The notes: generated from the letters alone by a model not told the origin. DNA of 49,261 nt from CAZXEU01 sp964639665 (GCA_964639665.1 CAZXEU010000083.1:1-49261), one strand, 5' to 3'. Counted from the stretch's first letter, positions 8,818 to 18,464 are shown. Translations and numbers: made by a program.

Positions 8818-10110
8818 ATGCAGAAGGTGCCGGTCATAATGCAGAGCGAATTCCTTCGCCGCGTCCGGTCGAAGTGGTTTATCCTGTCGACGCTCCTGGG
8901 ACCGCTCGGCATCCTGGCGATCATTGGTGCATCCATCCTCGTTTCCGTGCGAAGCGTGGACAGCGTCACTTCGCGGACCATTGCCGTAATCGACAGCACG
9001 GGCATGCTGTTCGATCGGTTGGCAGCCGGCGATCAGCAGGTCCTGTCATTGGTGTCGTACGATTCGGCAGACGATGCCCGGGCCCAGGTGGTGAGCGGCG
9101 CGCTGGATGGCTACCTGGTGCTGCCGCCAGGCGTACTTACGGGTGATGCCCGCACGACGTATTACTCTCCGGAGAGTGCGGGTTTCAACCTGGAGGACAT
9201 GCTCAGGGATCGGATCCAGGCCGCCGTGCGCGCACACAGGATTGAGGCAGCGAGCGTGCCGCCGGAGGTGCAGGAGATATTCTACACGAGGGTAGGTCTG
9301 GATCCCGTTAAGCTAAGCGAGGAAGGAGAAGAACAGGGAAGCTCCTTCATGTACATGGGGCTGGGCTATGCCATGGGGTTTCTTATCTACATTGCCATGC
9401 TGGTCTACGGCAGCCTGGTCATGGCTGGCGTGATAGAGGAGAAGGCCAGCCGCGTCGTGGAGATCATCGTATCGTCCGTGCGGCCGTTTGAGCTCCTCAT
9501 GGGCAAGGTGCTGGGTATCGGTGCCGTGGGCGTGGCGCAGATGATGATTTGGGGGCTGCTCCTGATGGGCGGCGTAGCGGCCGCAGGGATGGCGGCGGGC
9601 ATGTTCATCGATCCCGCCACGCTGGATCTTTCCTCCGCGACGGGCGGCCAGGAGGTCCTGGAGTCCCTGGGCGTTTCGCTGCCCACTATTGGCTTTGGTC
9701 TCGTTTTCTGGTTCGTAATGTATTTCCTTATGGGGTATCTGCTGTACGCAGCACTGTTTGCCGCTGTCGGCGCCATGGTGGAGCAGCAGCAGGAGGCACA
9801 GGGGTGGATGCTGCCCATCATGGTGCCCGTTATCCTCTCCATCGTCTTCATGATGCCGGTGCTGATGAATCCCCAGTCGGCGCTGGCTGTCACAACGTCC
9901 CTTATTCCCTTCACGTCGCCGGTCCTCATGGTAGTGCGCATGGCCGTTACCCAGGTGCCGCTCTGGCAAGTCATGCTTTCGTTCGGGCTTCTGGTCGCAG
10001 GATTCGTGGGGGCCATCTGGGTAAGCGGCCGCATCTACCGCGTCGGCATCCTGAAGTACGGCAAGAAGCCGGGCGTTCGGGAACTGATCCGCTGGTTCGC
10101 TACGGGTTAG
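8818..10110 (+). CDS. ABC exporter permease, NatB-type (ABC-2)
   Basis: A 430-residue ABC-2 family permease, partner of the ATPase immediately upstream (no gap). One N-terminal membrane helix (residues about 20-43, FILSTLLGPLGILAIIGASI) is followed by a large extracytoplasmic loop of ~130 residues. A cluster of five or so helices from about residue 178 to 410 includes the conserved EEKASRVVEIIVSSVRPFELLMGK motif region of NatB proteins. The architecture is that of NatB/YhaP-like sodium or multidrug exporters. The last 4 bases overlap the end of the convergent ogt-like gene. Confidence 0.92.
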   Translation: MQKVPVIMQSEFLRRVRSKWFILSTLLGPLGILAIIGASILVSVRSVDSVTSRTIAVIDSTGMLFDRLAAGDQQVLSLVSYDSADDARAQVVSGALDGYLVLPPGVLTGDARTTYYSPESAGFNLEDMLRDRIQAAVRAHRIEAASVPPEVQEIFYTRVGLDPVKLSEEGEEQGSSFMYMGLGYAMGFLIYIAMLVYGSLVMAGVIEEKASRVVEIIVSSVRPFELLMGKVLGIGAVGVAQMMIWGLLLMGGVAAAGMAAGMFIDPATLDLSSATGGQEVLESLGVSLPTIGFGLVFWFVMYFLMGYLLYAALFAAVGAMVEQQQEAQGWMLPIMVPVILSIVFMMPVLMNPQSALAVTTSLIPFTSPVLMVVRMAVTQVPLWQVMLSFGLLVAGFVGAIWVSGRIYRVGILKYGKKPGVRELIRWFATG

Positions 10111-10586
10111 GACGAAAACAGCTGCGCTTGCGCGGATTCCAGTCGCAGCAGAAACGCTTTTCGCTCGATGCCTCCCCGGTATCCCGTCAGCTGGCCGTCC
10201 GTCCCCACCACGCGGTGGCACGGCGTAAGGATGGGAACGGGATTGGTGCCGTTGGCCCGGCCCACCGCGCGTGCGCTTCCGGGTCTGGAGAGCTTGCGGG
10301 CCAGCTCGCCGTAGGATGCCGTTGCCCCATACGGGATGCTGCGCACAAGGGCCCAGACGGACTCCTCGAAGGGCGTTCCGCGCGTGTCAAGCGGCACGCT
10401 GAAGCTCCTCAGCCGACCCTCGAAATAGGCTTCGAGCTGCGCGGTCGCAACGCGCAGCAGGTCGCTCAGGCAGGAACCCGAGGCGCGAACGTTGCCTGCA
10501 AAGGAAATGCCCAAAAGGCCCCTTGCCGACGCCGTGAGCTGAAGTGCTCCAAGCGGGCTTGGCATGATATGACTTGAGTCTGGCAT
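10107..10586 (-). CDS. ogt: Methylated-DNA--protein-cysteine methyltransferase
   Basis: A suicide DNA-repair protein that transfers alkyl groups from O6-alkylguanine to its own cysteine. The acceptor C123 is in the TPCHRVVG motif; the helix-turn-helix with RAVGRANGTNP and the SYGELA block precede it. It has 159 residues, typical for single-domain Ogt, with no Ada N-terminal domain. ATG 10586 is used; a second ATG seven codons in (MPSPLGALQL) is also plausible. It is convergent with the ABC permease, overlapping by 4 bases. Nothing is odd about its composition. Confidence 0.95.
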   Translation of the reverse strand: MPDSSHIMPSPLGALQLTASARGLLGISFAGNVRASGSCLSDLLRVATAQLEAYFEGRLRSFSVPLDTRGTPFEESVWALVRSIPYGATASYGELARKLSRPGSARAVGRANGTNPVPILTPCHRVVGTDGQLTGYRGGIERKAFLLRLESAQAQLFSS

Positions 10587-11228
10587 GGGGCGTGCCGGCC
10601 ATTATTGCAACCGCGCCCGGACGCGCCGCAAAGGGGCGCTTTCCTGGCCGCGCTTACGGGTCGAAAAAGTCACGGTCGTTGCCGTAATTCACGCCCGCAT
10701 GACACGAGTGGTTTCGTACGGCAACGGGTTTCCTGTCGCCTGGTCCAGCGCCGCTCCGCGTTGCAGGCGGAATGTGCGATCCCTGCTGCGCCAGGTGAGT
10801 ATGGATAGGGGGCGGCGCTTCCGCCGACGCGGTGCGGATCGGGGCCGGGCTATTGGGCTTCGCCGACAGATTCGCGCGCCGCAGCGTGTGCAGGCTGCAG
10901 AAGCCTCGCGTCGCGAGAGTGCCAGAACGGGAGCAATGGGCCCGGCGGCGAGCCCGCGCCCTTGCCGGCATTGCTGCTGCATGGCGCATCTGCAGATTCC
11001 GGCAGGTGAAACAGACAAGGTGGCTAGCGCCCGCCCCATATACCGGGTTTTCAGGCGATCTACCATAGGCTCGGCCCAATCGAGTAGCTCGTCGCGGGTG
11101 CCCTCGCCGTCGCGTATACGCACGCCCAGTCGCGAGAGCAGCATACCAGAGGACTAGCGCGTGCCGAGTTCACGTACGGCGGCAAACTCGTCGTTTACGC
11201 CTCTTGCAGGGCCGCGTACGAAGCTGCC
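10587..11228. other. Gene-poor stretch before the SNF2 remnant
   Basis: About 640 bases with no convincing gene. Open frames exist on both strands (for example 10689-11144 on the minus strand), but their predicted proteins are rich in Arg, Cys and Pro without a recognisable motif, as expected for shadow frames in GC-rich DNA. It directly precedes a truncated helicase end, so it may be decayed coding sequence. I see no clear promoter, terminator or repeat here. Confidence 0.5.
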
Positions 11229-11513
11229 GTGAAGGCGCGTGGCACGAGGCTTGACCTTACCGCGACGGACTACGTGATCCGATGGGACCGTTGGCGGAAT
11301 CCCGCGGCGGAGGATCAGGTCTCGGACCGCGCACACCGCATCGGCCAGACACGGCCGGTCACCATCTACCGCCTGGTCACGAAAGGGGGGATCGAGGAGC
11401 AGATCGTCGAGCTGCACCACAGCAAGCGGGAGCTGGCTGACGGGCTACTGGAAGTGGCGGACGCCCCGGCGCGGCTGAGCACGGAGGAGCTCCTGGAGCT
11501 GCTGCGGAGTTAG
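11229..11513 (+). pseudogene. SNF2-type helicase, C-terminal remnant
   Basis: Ninety-four codons that match only the very end of SNF2/RapA-type DNA translocases: helicase motif V/VI region LTATDYVIRWDRWRNPA, then DRAHRIGQTRPVTIYRLVTK and the tail IEEQIVELHHSKRELADGLL. A functional enzyme needs the ATPase lobe and ~700-1000 residues upstream, which are missing: the frame upstream encodes nothing helicase-like. The similarity begins abruptly at the GTG. Motif VI itself is intact, so the deletion may be fairly recent. It is most likely a decayed gene that leaves no working product; a separately expressed short peptide cannot be excluded. Confidence 0.85.
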
Positions 11514-11631
11514 GATGCAGGCGGCTATGCCTCATTTCGCCGCCAGCATGTCCCGCAAGGTCCGTCCTGCGCGGACGCGCTGTGCATCCTGGCAACGGCA
11601 GGCAGGTTGAAGCGCCAAACCCTTACGCAGA

Positions 11632-12975
11632 ATGGATATCACGATTGAGGAGGTTGGCGCCTGGACGTACGCCCTGAACATTGAAGCCAGCGCCGAGGAG
11701 CTTGCGCCGGTCATCGAAAGCGCTCTTCGCAGGTACCGGAATTCGACGAGTGTCGTGGGTTTTCGAAAGGGCCGCGCGCCGCTGGAACTCATTCGGGCGC
11801 TTTTCGAGAGGCAGATCGCCGAAGAAGCGGTGGAAGAGCTCGTGTATGACATCTTCGGGGAGGAGGTGGAGGACTCCGCGGAATACAGACTGTGGGATGG
11901 GTCGGAAGAATTCTCGCACGAGTACAGCTTCGGAGGAGGTCTTGTTGCCAGCGTACTGTTTTCCGTCCGTCCGCAAGTAGCCATCGAGGAATTTGAAGGT
12001 GAATGGTTGGAGGTCCCCGTTGCCAGGAAGACGCGGGCCATGGTGGAGGGGGCCATGGAGGCCCTGCTGCGCAACTGGGGCAAGCACAGGCAGCTTTCGC
12101 CGGGTGCAGCCATGCAGGTCGGCGATGCGATATCCTGTGCAGTGCGGCTGCTCGAATCGGACGATGGGGACCAGACCGAAGAGTGGGAGCCCGAGATCCG
12201 GCATCTCGTGCTCGGCGAAGAGGAGGATGCTTTCGACGAGGCGCTGTCGAAGGTCCTGGTCGGGGCACCTGTGGGGAGCCCGGTCCGGTTTTCCGTGCGT
12301 GATCGCTTTTGGGAGGATGAGCCGGACCCGAAGGCCTTGCTGCATTTCGAGGCCACCGTCCGCAAGGCCGAGCGCACTACCCCTGCAAAGCTGACGAGCC
12401 AGCTGTCGCGACGCGTCCTGCCCGGGGGGCCGCGTACCGTCCAGGACTTGCGTGAATGGGTGTCACACTTGGTGGACGCCCGGCTGTCCAGAGATCATGC
12501 TGAGAGTCTGGAAGACTGCATCCGGGAACGGCTTCTGGAACTGCACGATCTGGCAGTCCCTGAGCAGGTCGTTTTCGAGCATGCCCTGGAAATCCTGGAG
12601 GAGGAAGCGGGACCGCTGCCCCCGGATTATTCCCTGGACAACTTGCCACTGCCTTTGGCATCCGGCCTGGTGGCGCTGGCCGAGCCCCAGGTGAAGTGGA
12701 CCATGCTGAGGGAGGCATTGCTTCGCGAATTCAGGGTTGAGCTTGGGCCGATTGACGTCACTGCCTATATCGAGGCCGAGCTTCGCGAGCTGGAGCTGGA
12801 AACCCGCTTCGAGAACAACGACACGGAAATGGAGAGCCTGAAGAGCTCGCTGTACGATGATCTGGAGGAGATGGAATCGCAGGCGGAAGACAAGGCCTTG
12901 TTCGCATTCCTGGCAGGCAGGTTTGACGTTGTGCCCGTGGCAGACAGCGACTCTTCCTTGTTTGCCCAGGCATAG
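11632..12975 (+). CDS. Trigger factor-like protein, diverged paralogue
   Basis: A 447-residue trigger-factor homologue. Trigger factor docks at the ribosome exit tunnel and shields nascent chains. The ribosome-binding signature GFRKGRAP is at residues 43-50, exactly where it lies in the second copy 5 kb downstream (16606). The N-terminal domain (about 1-120) and the helical C-terminal arms are recognisable. The middle part is acidic and shows no clear FKBP motif. Compared with the downstream copy the C-terminal half has drifted strongly. It is not next to clpP, so it is likely the accessory paralogue. Its job (specialised client, stress variant or redundant copy) cannot be read from sequence. 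Confidence 0.8.
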   Translation: MDITIEEVGAWTYALNIEASAEELAPVIESALRRYRNSTSVVGFRKGRAPLELIRALFERQIAEEAVEELVYDIFGEEVEDSAEYRLWDGSEEFSHEYSFGGGLVASVLFSVRPQVAIEEFEGEWLEVPVARKTRAMVEGAMEALLRNWGKHRQLSPGAAMQVGDAISCAVRLLESDDGDQTEEWEPEIRHLVLGEEEDAFDEALSKVLVGAPVGSPVRFSVRDRFWEDEPDPKALLHFEATVRKAERTTPAKLTSQLSRRVLPGGPRTVQDLREWVSHLVDARLSRDHAESLEDCIRERLLELHDLAVPEQVVFEHALEILEEEAGPLPPDYSLDNLPLPLASGLVALAEPQVKWTMLREALLREFRVELGPIDVTAYIEAELRELELETRFENNDTEMESLKSSLYDDLEEMESQAEDKALFAFLAGRFDVVPVADSDSSLFAQA

Positions 12976-13133
12976 GAGCTTTTTGGTGGCGGCTGAACGG
13001 GCGTGCATCCGCGGTCCTCTCTAGTCCCCGCCGGCAGTGCGGCACCGGGCGCGTGTGCGGTGCAGGCGGTTGCCACCGGGCGAATGCGGTTGCTCCCCGC
13101 TTTCCAGGTGCAAATGCGCTCCTTGCAGCGTGC

Positions 13134-15512
13134 TTAGTTGCGCCGGCCAGCCGCCTCGGCCTCTTCGAGGCGCCGTACTTGCTCGGCCTCTGACCTGCTC
13201 GCTTCGCCCGTTGGCGCCAGTTCTCGCAGCAGGCCGATGCACTGCACATCTTCCGCGTATTCGCTCAGCCTCCGCTTGTAGCTTGCACGGTTCTTGGTGC
13301 AGACCAGTGTATAGGGCCGTCCGACGCGCTGGGTCACGTGCTTCATGTCCAGGCGGTGGTAATCTATGATGCCGTGGAGGTGCTTGCGCGCATCCTTGGC
13401 CGCTTTGAGGCGCAGGATGCGTGCTTCGGGGTTGCGGCAAAATGTACGCAGGCGTCCGCACAGCTCGCACGCGCATGGCCATTCCGAGTCGATTGTCCAA
13501 TCGGCTGGTTCAGCGGGAGGCGCGCTGCTGCGCTCGAGAAGAAAGTCGGACGCCTGCCGCCACAGCAAACGGTACGCTTCGGAGCTGCTCATGCCCTTGT
13601 GCCTGAACAAGCCTGCCAGCGCCGCCGGCAGCGTCCTGTCCGGCGCAACGGCCTTCGGAGAGTCTCCAACCGTACGGGCGGCCTGGATGGATTCTTCGGA
13701 GAGTTCCAGACGCCAGGCGAGCGCGAACAGGTCTCGGATCGCCGACGAGTCCATGTTCAGCTCTTCTGTGGCACCCGGATGGATGTTTCCGGTTTGCTCG
13801 CCCGATTGCCGGTTGGCCTCTGCGCGCTCTCGGGCATCGGAGCCGGCCTCCAGTGCATCGCCAAACCTTGCAAGGGCAATGCGCGCCACCTTCCGCTCGA
13901 CATCGCGCCACGCCGTGCCCACCTTCTCTCCGGCAAGAGCCAGCAGCGAGACGACCTCCTCGGGTCGCTGCGCCGTGTGCTTCTCCACCAGGCGCGCCAG
14001 AATACTCCGGCCGGACTCGGGGCCGACCACCGGAAGCAGTTCGGCGAGCGCAGCATTCTCGCTGCCGTCGTAGTGCTCCAGTACGATGCGTTCAAGGAAG
14101 TCCGTCGCGAGCGCGGCATCGCCCCTCGCGCCCAGAAGCCGCAGCATTTCCGGCCGGTTGTGGTCCTGGTGCCTGCTGCGTTCAGCCGGCCAGATGTCCG
14201 CCAGCCGGGCAAGTATCCGGCGCATTTCGGCGCCGGTCGCGCGGCCTTGCTGCGCAGCCGCCCAGTTGACCGCTTGCTTGATGCCCGCGTCCGCCATGAC
14301 GTCAACCGCCTTCGCCCTCGACCAGATGACCAGAGCTCCAAGGCGGTAGATGAGCTCCAGCGTGGGACCGTAGTTTCCCTGGTATTCCTCCAGCAGCTCG
14401 TCGTCCGGCTGGGCATCATCGAGTGCGTTCGGTGGATGGAGTTCGCCATCTCCCAGCGGAAGCTCGCCGAAAGCTGGACGGCTGCCATCACGCGCGACCC
14501 AGCTGTCCAGGTATTCGTGGCGCTCGATCAGGTGTTCTATCTCTGTTCCTTCCACAATCTCGTGTCCCCAGGGGCCGGGCACATGATCGATTTCGGGTTC
14601 GCCCAGTTCTTCAATGTGCAGCACCGCTGCGTGCATTTCGCATCCCGCGCCTATTGCTGCCTCTCCCAATACCTGCGCAACCGCGGCGTCGGTACCCTTC
14701 AGCGTGTCGAAGGACAGGCCGTCCTCGCTGTAGGCGTGAACAAGCAGCCAGACAAGCTTGTCCGTTAAGCCCTCGCGGCGCCACGCCTCCAGCCAGGTCC
14801 CGACCTTGTCTGTCAGAACGGTGTAGTCCGGAGCCGCGGTCCATTTCTTGCCGGAGCGGATGAACAGATTGAAGACCAGCGAGATGCGATGGCCTTTGGT
14901 GACGGGCCTTGCCTCGTGCAGGCAGTCCGCATAGAAGGCCGCAAACGTGAGCTCGGAGGGCTCCTGCGCGCGCATGTCGAAGATGGTTTCCCTGTCCCTG
15001 TGGCGGATAACCAAGTCGCCTCCGGAACCTCTTGTCGGCAGCGTTAAGGAGAGCGTCGCGACCATGCCTGCAACCTTCTCGCTGTCGCGGTGGGCGGCAA
15101 AGAACCCGCCCTCTTTGTATATAAGGAGCTTATACAGCTTCGCCCCAAGCTTTGCATCGGCCAAGCCGAGACCGGTGGAAACGCGATCCATGATCTTCTT
15201 AAGCGTAGCCGACCAGGCGCGTCCACCCAGACGGATCCGGTCGGCATCAATCTGCCAGCAGTCACGAACCTCTGTGTCCACCAGTGTACGGGTTCCTTTG
15301 CCATAGGGGGCGCGCTCCGCGACCTTGATCAAGGCGTCGATCTGCACGTCTGGTACCGGAAACGACAGCTCTCCTGCGCCTTCGACCGTTATTCGCGGCA
15401 TCGCCTCGAAGAGCTTGCCGCCGACGCAGTAGTCTCCCGGGCGGTCGATAGACCCCAGCAGTTTGACAAGCTCCTCATTCTCAATGCCGTATGCGATGTC
15501 TTGCAGTCCCAT
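13134..15512 (-). CDS. 2OG-Fe(II) oxygenase with long unknown C-terminal region
   Basis: A 792-residue protein. Its N-terminal ~220 residues look like a prolyl-4-hydroxylase-type 2-oxoglutarate/iron(II) dioxygenase. The iron ligands would be H141 and D143 (AAHRDSEK) and H199 (CLHEARPV); R209 in GHRISLVFNL would bind 2-oxoglutarate. The remaining ~570 residues are helical and unrecognised, ending with a cysteine-containing patch (CACELCGRLRTFCRN), a possible small metal site. From memory, similar large proteins with this layout occur in fungi and scattered bacteria. It is transcribed opposite to, and lies between, the two trigger-factor genes, with 1.1 kb of gene-poor DNA on its promoter side, which suggests an inserted gene. 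The substrate is unknown; hydroxylation of a protein or nucleic acid is only a guess. Confidence 0.8.
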   Translation of the reverse strand: MGLQDIAYGIENEELVKLLGSIDRPGDYCVGGKLFEAMPRITVEGAGELSFPVPDVQIDALIKVAERAPYGKGTRTLVDTEVRDCWQIDADRIRLGGRAWSATLKKIMDRVSTGLGLADAKLGAKLYKLLIYKEGGFFAAHRDSEKVAGMVATLSLTLPTRGSGGDLVIRHRDRETIFDMRAQEPSELTFAAFYADCLHEARPVTKGHRISLVFNLFIRSGKKWTAAPDYTVLTDKVGTWLEAWRREGLTDKLVWLLVHAYSEDGLSFDTLKGTDAAVAQVLGEAAIGAGCEMHAAVLHIEELGEPEIDHVPGPWGHEIVEGTEIEHLIERHEYLDSWVARDGSRPAFGELPLGDGELHPPNALDDAQPDDELLEEYQGNYGPTLELIYRLGALVIWSRAKAVDVMADAGIKQAVNWAAAQQGRATGAEMRRILARLADIWPAERSRHQDHNRPEMLRLLGARGDAALATDFLERIVLEHYDGSENAALAELLPVVGPESGRSILARLVEKHTAQRPEEVVSLLALAGEKVGTAWRDVERKVARIALARFGDALEAGSDARERAEANRQSGEQTGNIHPGATEELNMDSSAIRDLFALAWRLELSEESIQAARTVGDSPKAVAPDRTLPAALAGLFRHKGMSSSEAYRLLWRQASDFLLERSSAPPAEPADWTIDSEWPCACELCGRLRTFCRNPEARILRLKAAKDARKHLHGIIDYHRLDMKHVTQRVGRPYTLVCTKNRASYKRRLSEYAEDVQCIGLLRELAPTGEASRSEAEQVRRLEEAEAAGRRN

Positions 15513-16605
15513 GGTCGCTTCCTATATCGAGTATTAGTCCGAATTCCGCGTGTCGAACGCGCATGTGCGCATCCTATTCCGTGTGCGATGGCACCGGGCC
15601 TGGAATTCCAGACTGGTTCGACGAGTCCGATGTGGCATGCACTTCCGCGACAAATGGACCTTTCCTGCACGGTGCGCGCCGTTTGCCGGCGCGTGCCTAC
15701 TGGTGCTCCGCCTGGTAGCATGATCATGGCACGCTGGCGGAACTATCTCGAGGACCATGCGCGTGCCCATTGAATCGGGCCTGGGCGCAATGGATGCAAT
15801 CTGTCGCGACGAAAGGCTAACAAGCTTGCCGCGCGAAACGCGTACCCCGCTGCAAGACGCGGCCTGCTGAACGGGTTGCACGCGAGCACATCCTGACATT
15901 GGTAACCCGCGGTTGAGGCGAAGTCGCGAGCCGGTGGGCTTGTCCTGGGAATAAGAGCTACACGCCGGGCACGGCGATGCCTGACATGACATTCGCAAGC
16001 CCAATATGAGCGTACTCCCCGCGCCCTCCGGCACCCGGCTTGCCAAGGTCAGTAAACGTGCGTCGGAGGGGACATCCTGACTTGCGCAGTCCGGCCGCAA
16101 TCTGGCTCCTTTCCGGCAGTCTTGGACCTGATGCATGTCTGGAACACCCAGGGCATCGGGGTGGAGAGGGGAGGCGCGCTTCCGAGCGGCATGAATCATG
16201 CTCGTAACAGTTGGGCCGGACGAGCAGCAGGTCTGCCAGGTAAAGGACTCGCCGCACCTGGCAATCAATCCAGCGGGAATGGCAGCTTTACGGCCTCTTC
16301 CAGAGTCTATACCCGTGCAACCCGGTCCCGTGCGATCCTGGCAGAGCGCAAAGGGCATAGCGGGCAGGACCGGAGTGACCTACCCACCTCAGCAGCGCGT
16401 CCGGATTGGCACGCCGAGTCGCGACGTCTAGCCACGCACCTGGGCAGGGTTCCTACGCCGCCCGCGGGGGCAAGGCGGACTGCGCCGCCAGGAGAAAGCA
16501 AAGCGTCCTCGTATCCGTTCGGGCCCGGCGTACCGCTCTTTTGTCCTAGTCGCTCTGGCATCTTTTGACTAGCAGTATCGTTCACTTGGGATATGCTCTA
16601 ATGCC
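15513..16605. other. Gene-poor 1.1-kb stretch
   Basis: No gene I can support. The longest frame (15534-16358, minus strand, 274 codons) has a composition typical of a GC-rich shadow (many Cys, Arg, Pro, Ser; no domain) and no codon-usage signal. The right end should hold the promoter of the clpP-proximal trigger factor. A TTGACT at 16565 and a TATGCT at 16592 are visible, but their 21-base spacing is poor for a housekeeping promoter. The stretch may be old, decayed coding DNA. Confidence 0.5.
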
Positions 16606-17955
16606 ATGGATTTCAATATCGAAGAGATCGGCGTACTCTCGTACTGTCTGAAGGTCGAGGTGCCAGCCGAAGACCTGGAGCCGGACATTAACCGTGCGGT
16701 TCGAAAGCACCGGGCCCAATTGCAAATGAAAGGATTCCGACCAGGCCGCGTGCCCGTCGGGATGGTAAGACGGCTCTACGGCAAGGAATTGGCGCAGGAT
16801 GCCGTTCAGGACTTGCTGAAGGAAATGTTCGAAGACCTGGTTCTGGATTCGGGCGAGTATAATGTTTGGGAGGGTTCGGAGCAGTACGACTACGACTATG
16901 AATACGAAACGGACTTGAGTGCGCGCATTACATTCGCGGAGCAGCCGGAAATTGAGTTGCAGGACTTTGAAGGAGAGGAGATCGAAATGCCGGACGACGA
17001 AGTCACCGAGGAAATCGTTGAGCGGGCCCTGGAGGACATACTGTGGAATTACGGTGACCTAAAGCTGGTGGAGGAAGGAGCAGAAATAGAGGACGGGGAC
17101 ATGCTTACCTACGACCTGCAGGAAATTGATCCCGAATTGCGTGCGCCGATCGTGGGTACCGCTAGGAAGGATCAGGAACTCACGCTGAGCGAGGAGAAGA
17201 GCGCTGTGGAGGAGGCCCTGCGCGAGGCGGCATTGGGCGCACAGGTCGGTTCGGTTGTGCGGTTCGAGGTGAATTTGGACGGCACTGGCGTGGTTGAGGA
17301 GGTTGTCGGGCGCCGCAGCTACGAGGCTTCCATCGCGGCTGCGGAGCGCTGGCAGGCGGCGGAGGTGACCGATGAGCTGGTGCGCCGCGTAACGGGTTCA
17401 GAGGACCAATCCGTGGATACGTTCCGGGATTGGGTTGCCGTTATCACGGAAGTCAAGCTTAGGCGCAGAAACGAAGAAGTCCGGCAGGCGCGCATGATTG
17501 ACAAGCTGCTGGAAATGCATGAATTCGAGGTCCCGCAACTGGCGACGGACAGATTTCTGGAATCGGCGCTGCGCCGCGAGCTGGCGCGGGGTGCAATCGA
17601 TGCATCGATCGAGGGCAGTGTAGAGGCGCTACGGGCGAGGCTTGAGCCGGTCGTGGAGCGCCAGGCACGCTGGATTTTCTTGCGCGATGCACTCCTGGCG
17701 GAGCACGGCATAGACGTGTCGGAGACGGATGTGCGGCGCGATATTGTGGAGCGCGCCCATGGAGACGTGGTCGACGGCATTTACATGAATCAGGAGCCGG
17801 AAGACTTTCTGGAGCGGGATCGCACGGACCCGGCTTCTGTGGCATACCGTGTAAGAAACCGGAAGCTATTCGAAAAGCTGGCTGATCATTTCCAGGCAGA
17901 GCCCGACGATCCTGTCGAATGGGAGGAAGCGGAGCCAGAGCTGCTCAAGGAGTAG
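16606..17955 (+). CDS. tig: Trigger factor
   Basis: Ribosome-associated chaperone, 449 residues. The GFRPGRVP ribosome-docking signature is at 43-50; the N-terminal domain is followed by a very acidic middle region (residues ~85-160, with YDYDYEYETD and many Glu) and helical C-terminal arms. An FKBP-type prolyl isomerase core is not evident, as in many Bacteroidota trigger factors. clpP follows ~510 bases downstream on the same strand, the classical tig-clpP order, so this is the main copy. It shares length, start and signature position with the paralogue at 11632, pointing to an ancient duplication. Confidence 0.92.
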   Translation: MDFNIEEIGVLSYCLKVEVPAEDLEPDINRAVRKHRAQLQMKGFRPGRVPVGMVRRLYGKELAQDAVQDLLKEMFEDLVLDSGEYNVWEGSEQYDYDYEYETDLSARITFAEQPEIELQDFEGEEIEMPDDEVTEEIVERALEDILWNYGDLKLVEEGAEIEDGDMLTYDLQEIDPELRAPIVGTARKDQELTLSEEKSAVEEALREAALGAQVGSVVRFEVNLDGTGVVEEVVGRRSYEASIAAAERWQAAEVTDELVRRVTGSEDQSVDTFRDWVAVITEVKLRRRNEEVRQARMIDKLLEMHEFEVPQLATDRFLESALRRELARGAIDASIEGSVEALRARLEPVVERQARWIFLRDALLAEHGIDVSETDVRRDIVERAHGDVVDGIYMNQEPEDFLERDRTDPASVAYRVRNRKLFEKLADHFQAEPDDPVEWEEAEPELLKE

Positions 17956-18464
17956 GAAAGGAGGCGCGTTAACGGGCCACGCTTGCGCAACGGACGCCCC
18001 GCCCCGCGCCGCGTGGAGTGGAGGGGTGCACTGCGGCGTCGTCGCGGCTATGGAATCGGACCCTGCGCAGGCACGCTTGGCCAGCTCGTATGCAGAGGGA
18101 AGCTCCGTGAAGGGACGCGGCGCGGCTTCGCGGACGGCGCATGCGTGAGCGAAGCCGGAAACCTGTAGTCGGCCGCCGGCTGTGCCATTCTTATATCGGT
18201 GGCGATCCCGGTGAGCAACAATGGAGAGCCGGGAGGAAGCCTCGCTCGCGCTCTTGATTGTAGCCGGTCAGGCCGGCCAAACCGCGATGCGCCTGGCATT
18301 GCGGCGCGCAAGGTAGCACCCACGTTAGCCTTGTGCCCAAAGCGTAGCTTGTCTTGCTGCGCCCCGCGGCTGCGGCCGGGTCCGTCTGCCTGTTAAAGGC
18401 ACCCGGACCCGCGGCCCGCTACAATCGTTGGTAGAACGCCGCACTTGAAATCACAAATGCCATC
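17956..18464. other. Gap between tig and clpP
   Basis: About 510 bases without a supportable gene; short frames on both strands are compositionally shadow-like. The last ~60 bases should contain the clpP promoter: a TACAAT is seen at about 18420, but no matching upstream element is clear. No hairpin with a T-run was found after tig. Confidence 0.4.

Noticed and set aside
10689..11144. 151-codon minus-strand frame before the SNF2 remnant
   Set aside because: The first ~35 residues look protein-like (DELLDWAEPMVDRLKT), but the rest degenerates to Arg/Cys-rich sequence; too weak to call a gene, possibly decayed coding DNA.
13338..14768. 476-codon plus-strand frame
   Set aside because: Shadow of the 2OG oxygenase gene on the other strand; predicted protein has no recognisable domain.
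15534..16358. 274-codon minus-strand frame in the gene-poor region
   Set aside because: Not antisense to any gene, so considered with care, but the sequence is Cys/Ser/Arg/Pro-rich without motif, domain or a sensible start context.
16565..16597. TTGACT and TATGCT as a promoter for tig
   Set aside because: Spacing is 21 bases, outside the usual 16-18 range, and neither element fits the Bacteroidota TTG/TAnnTTTG pattern.
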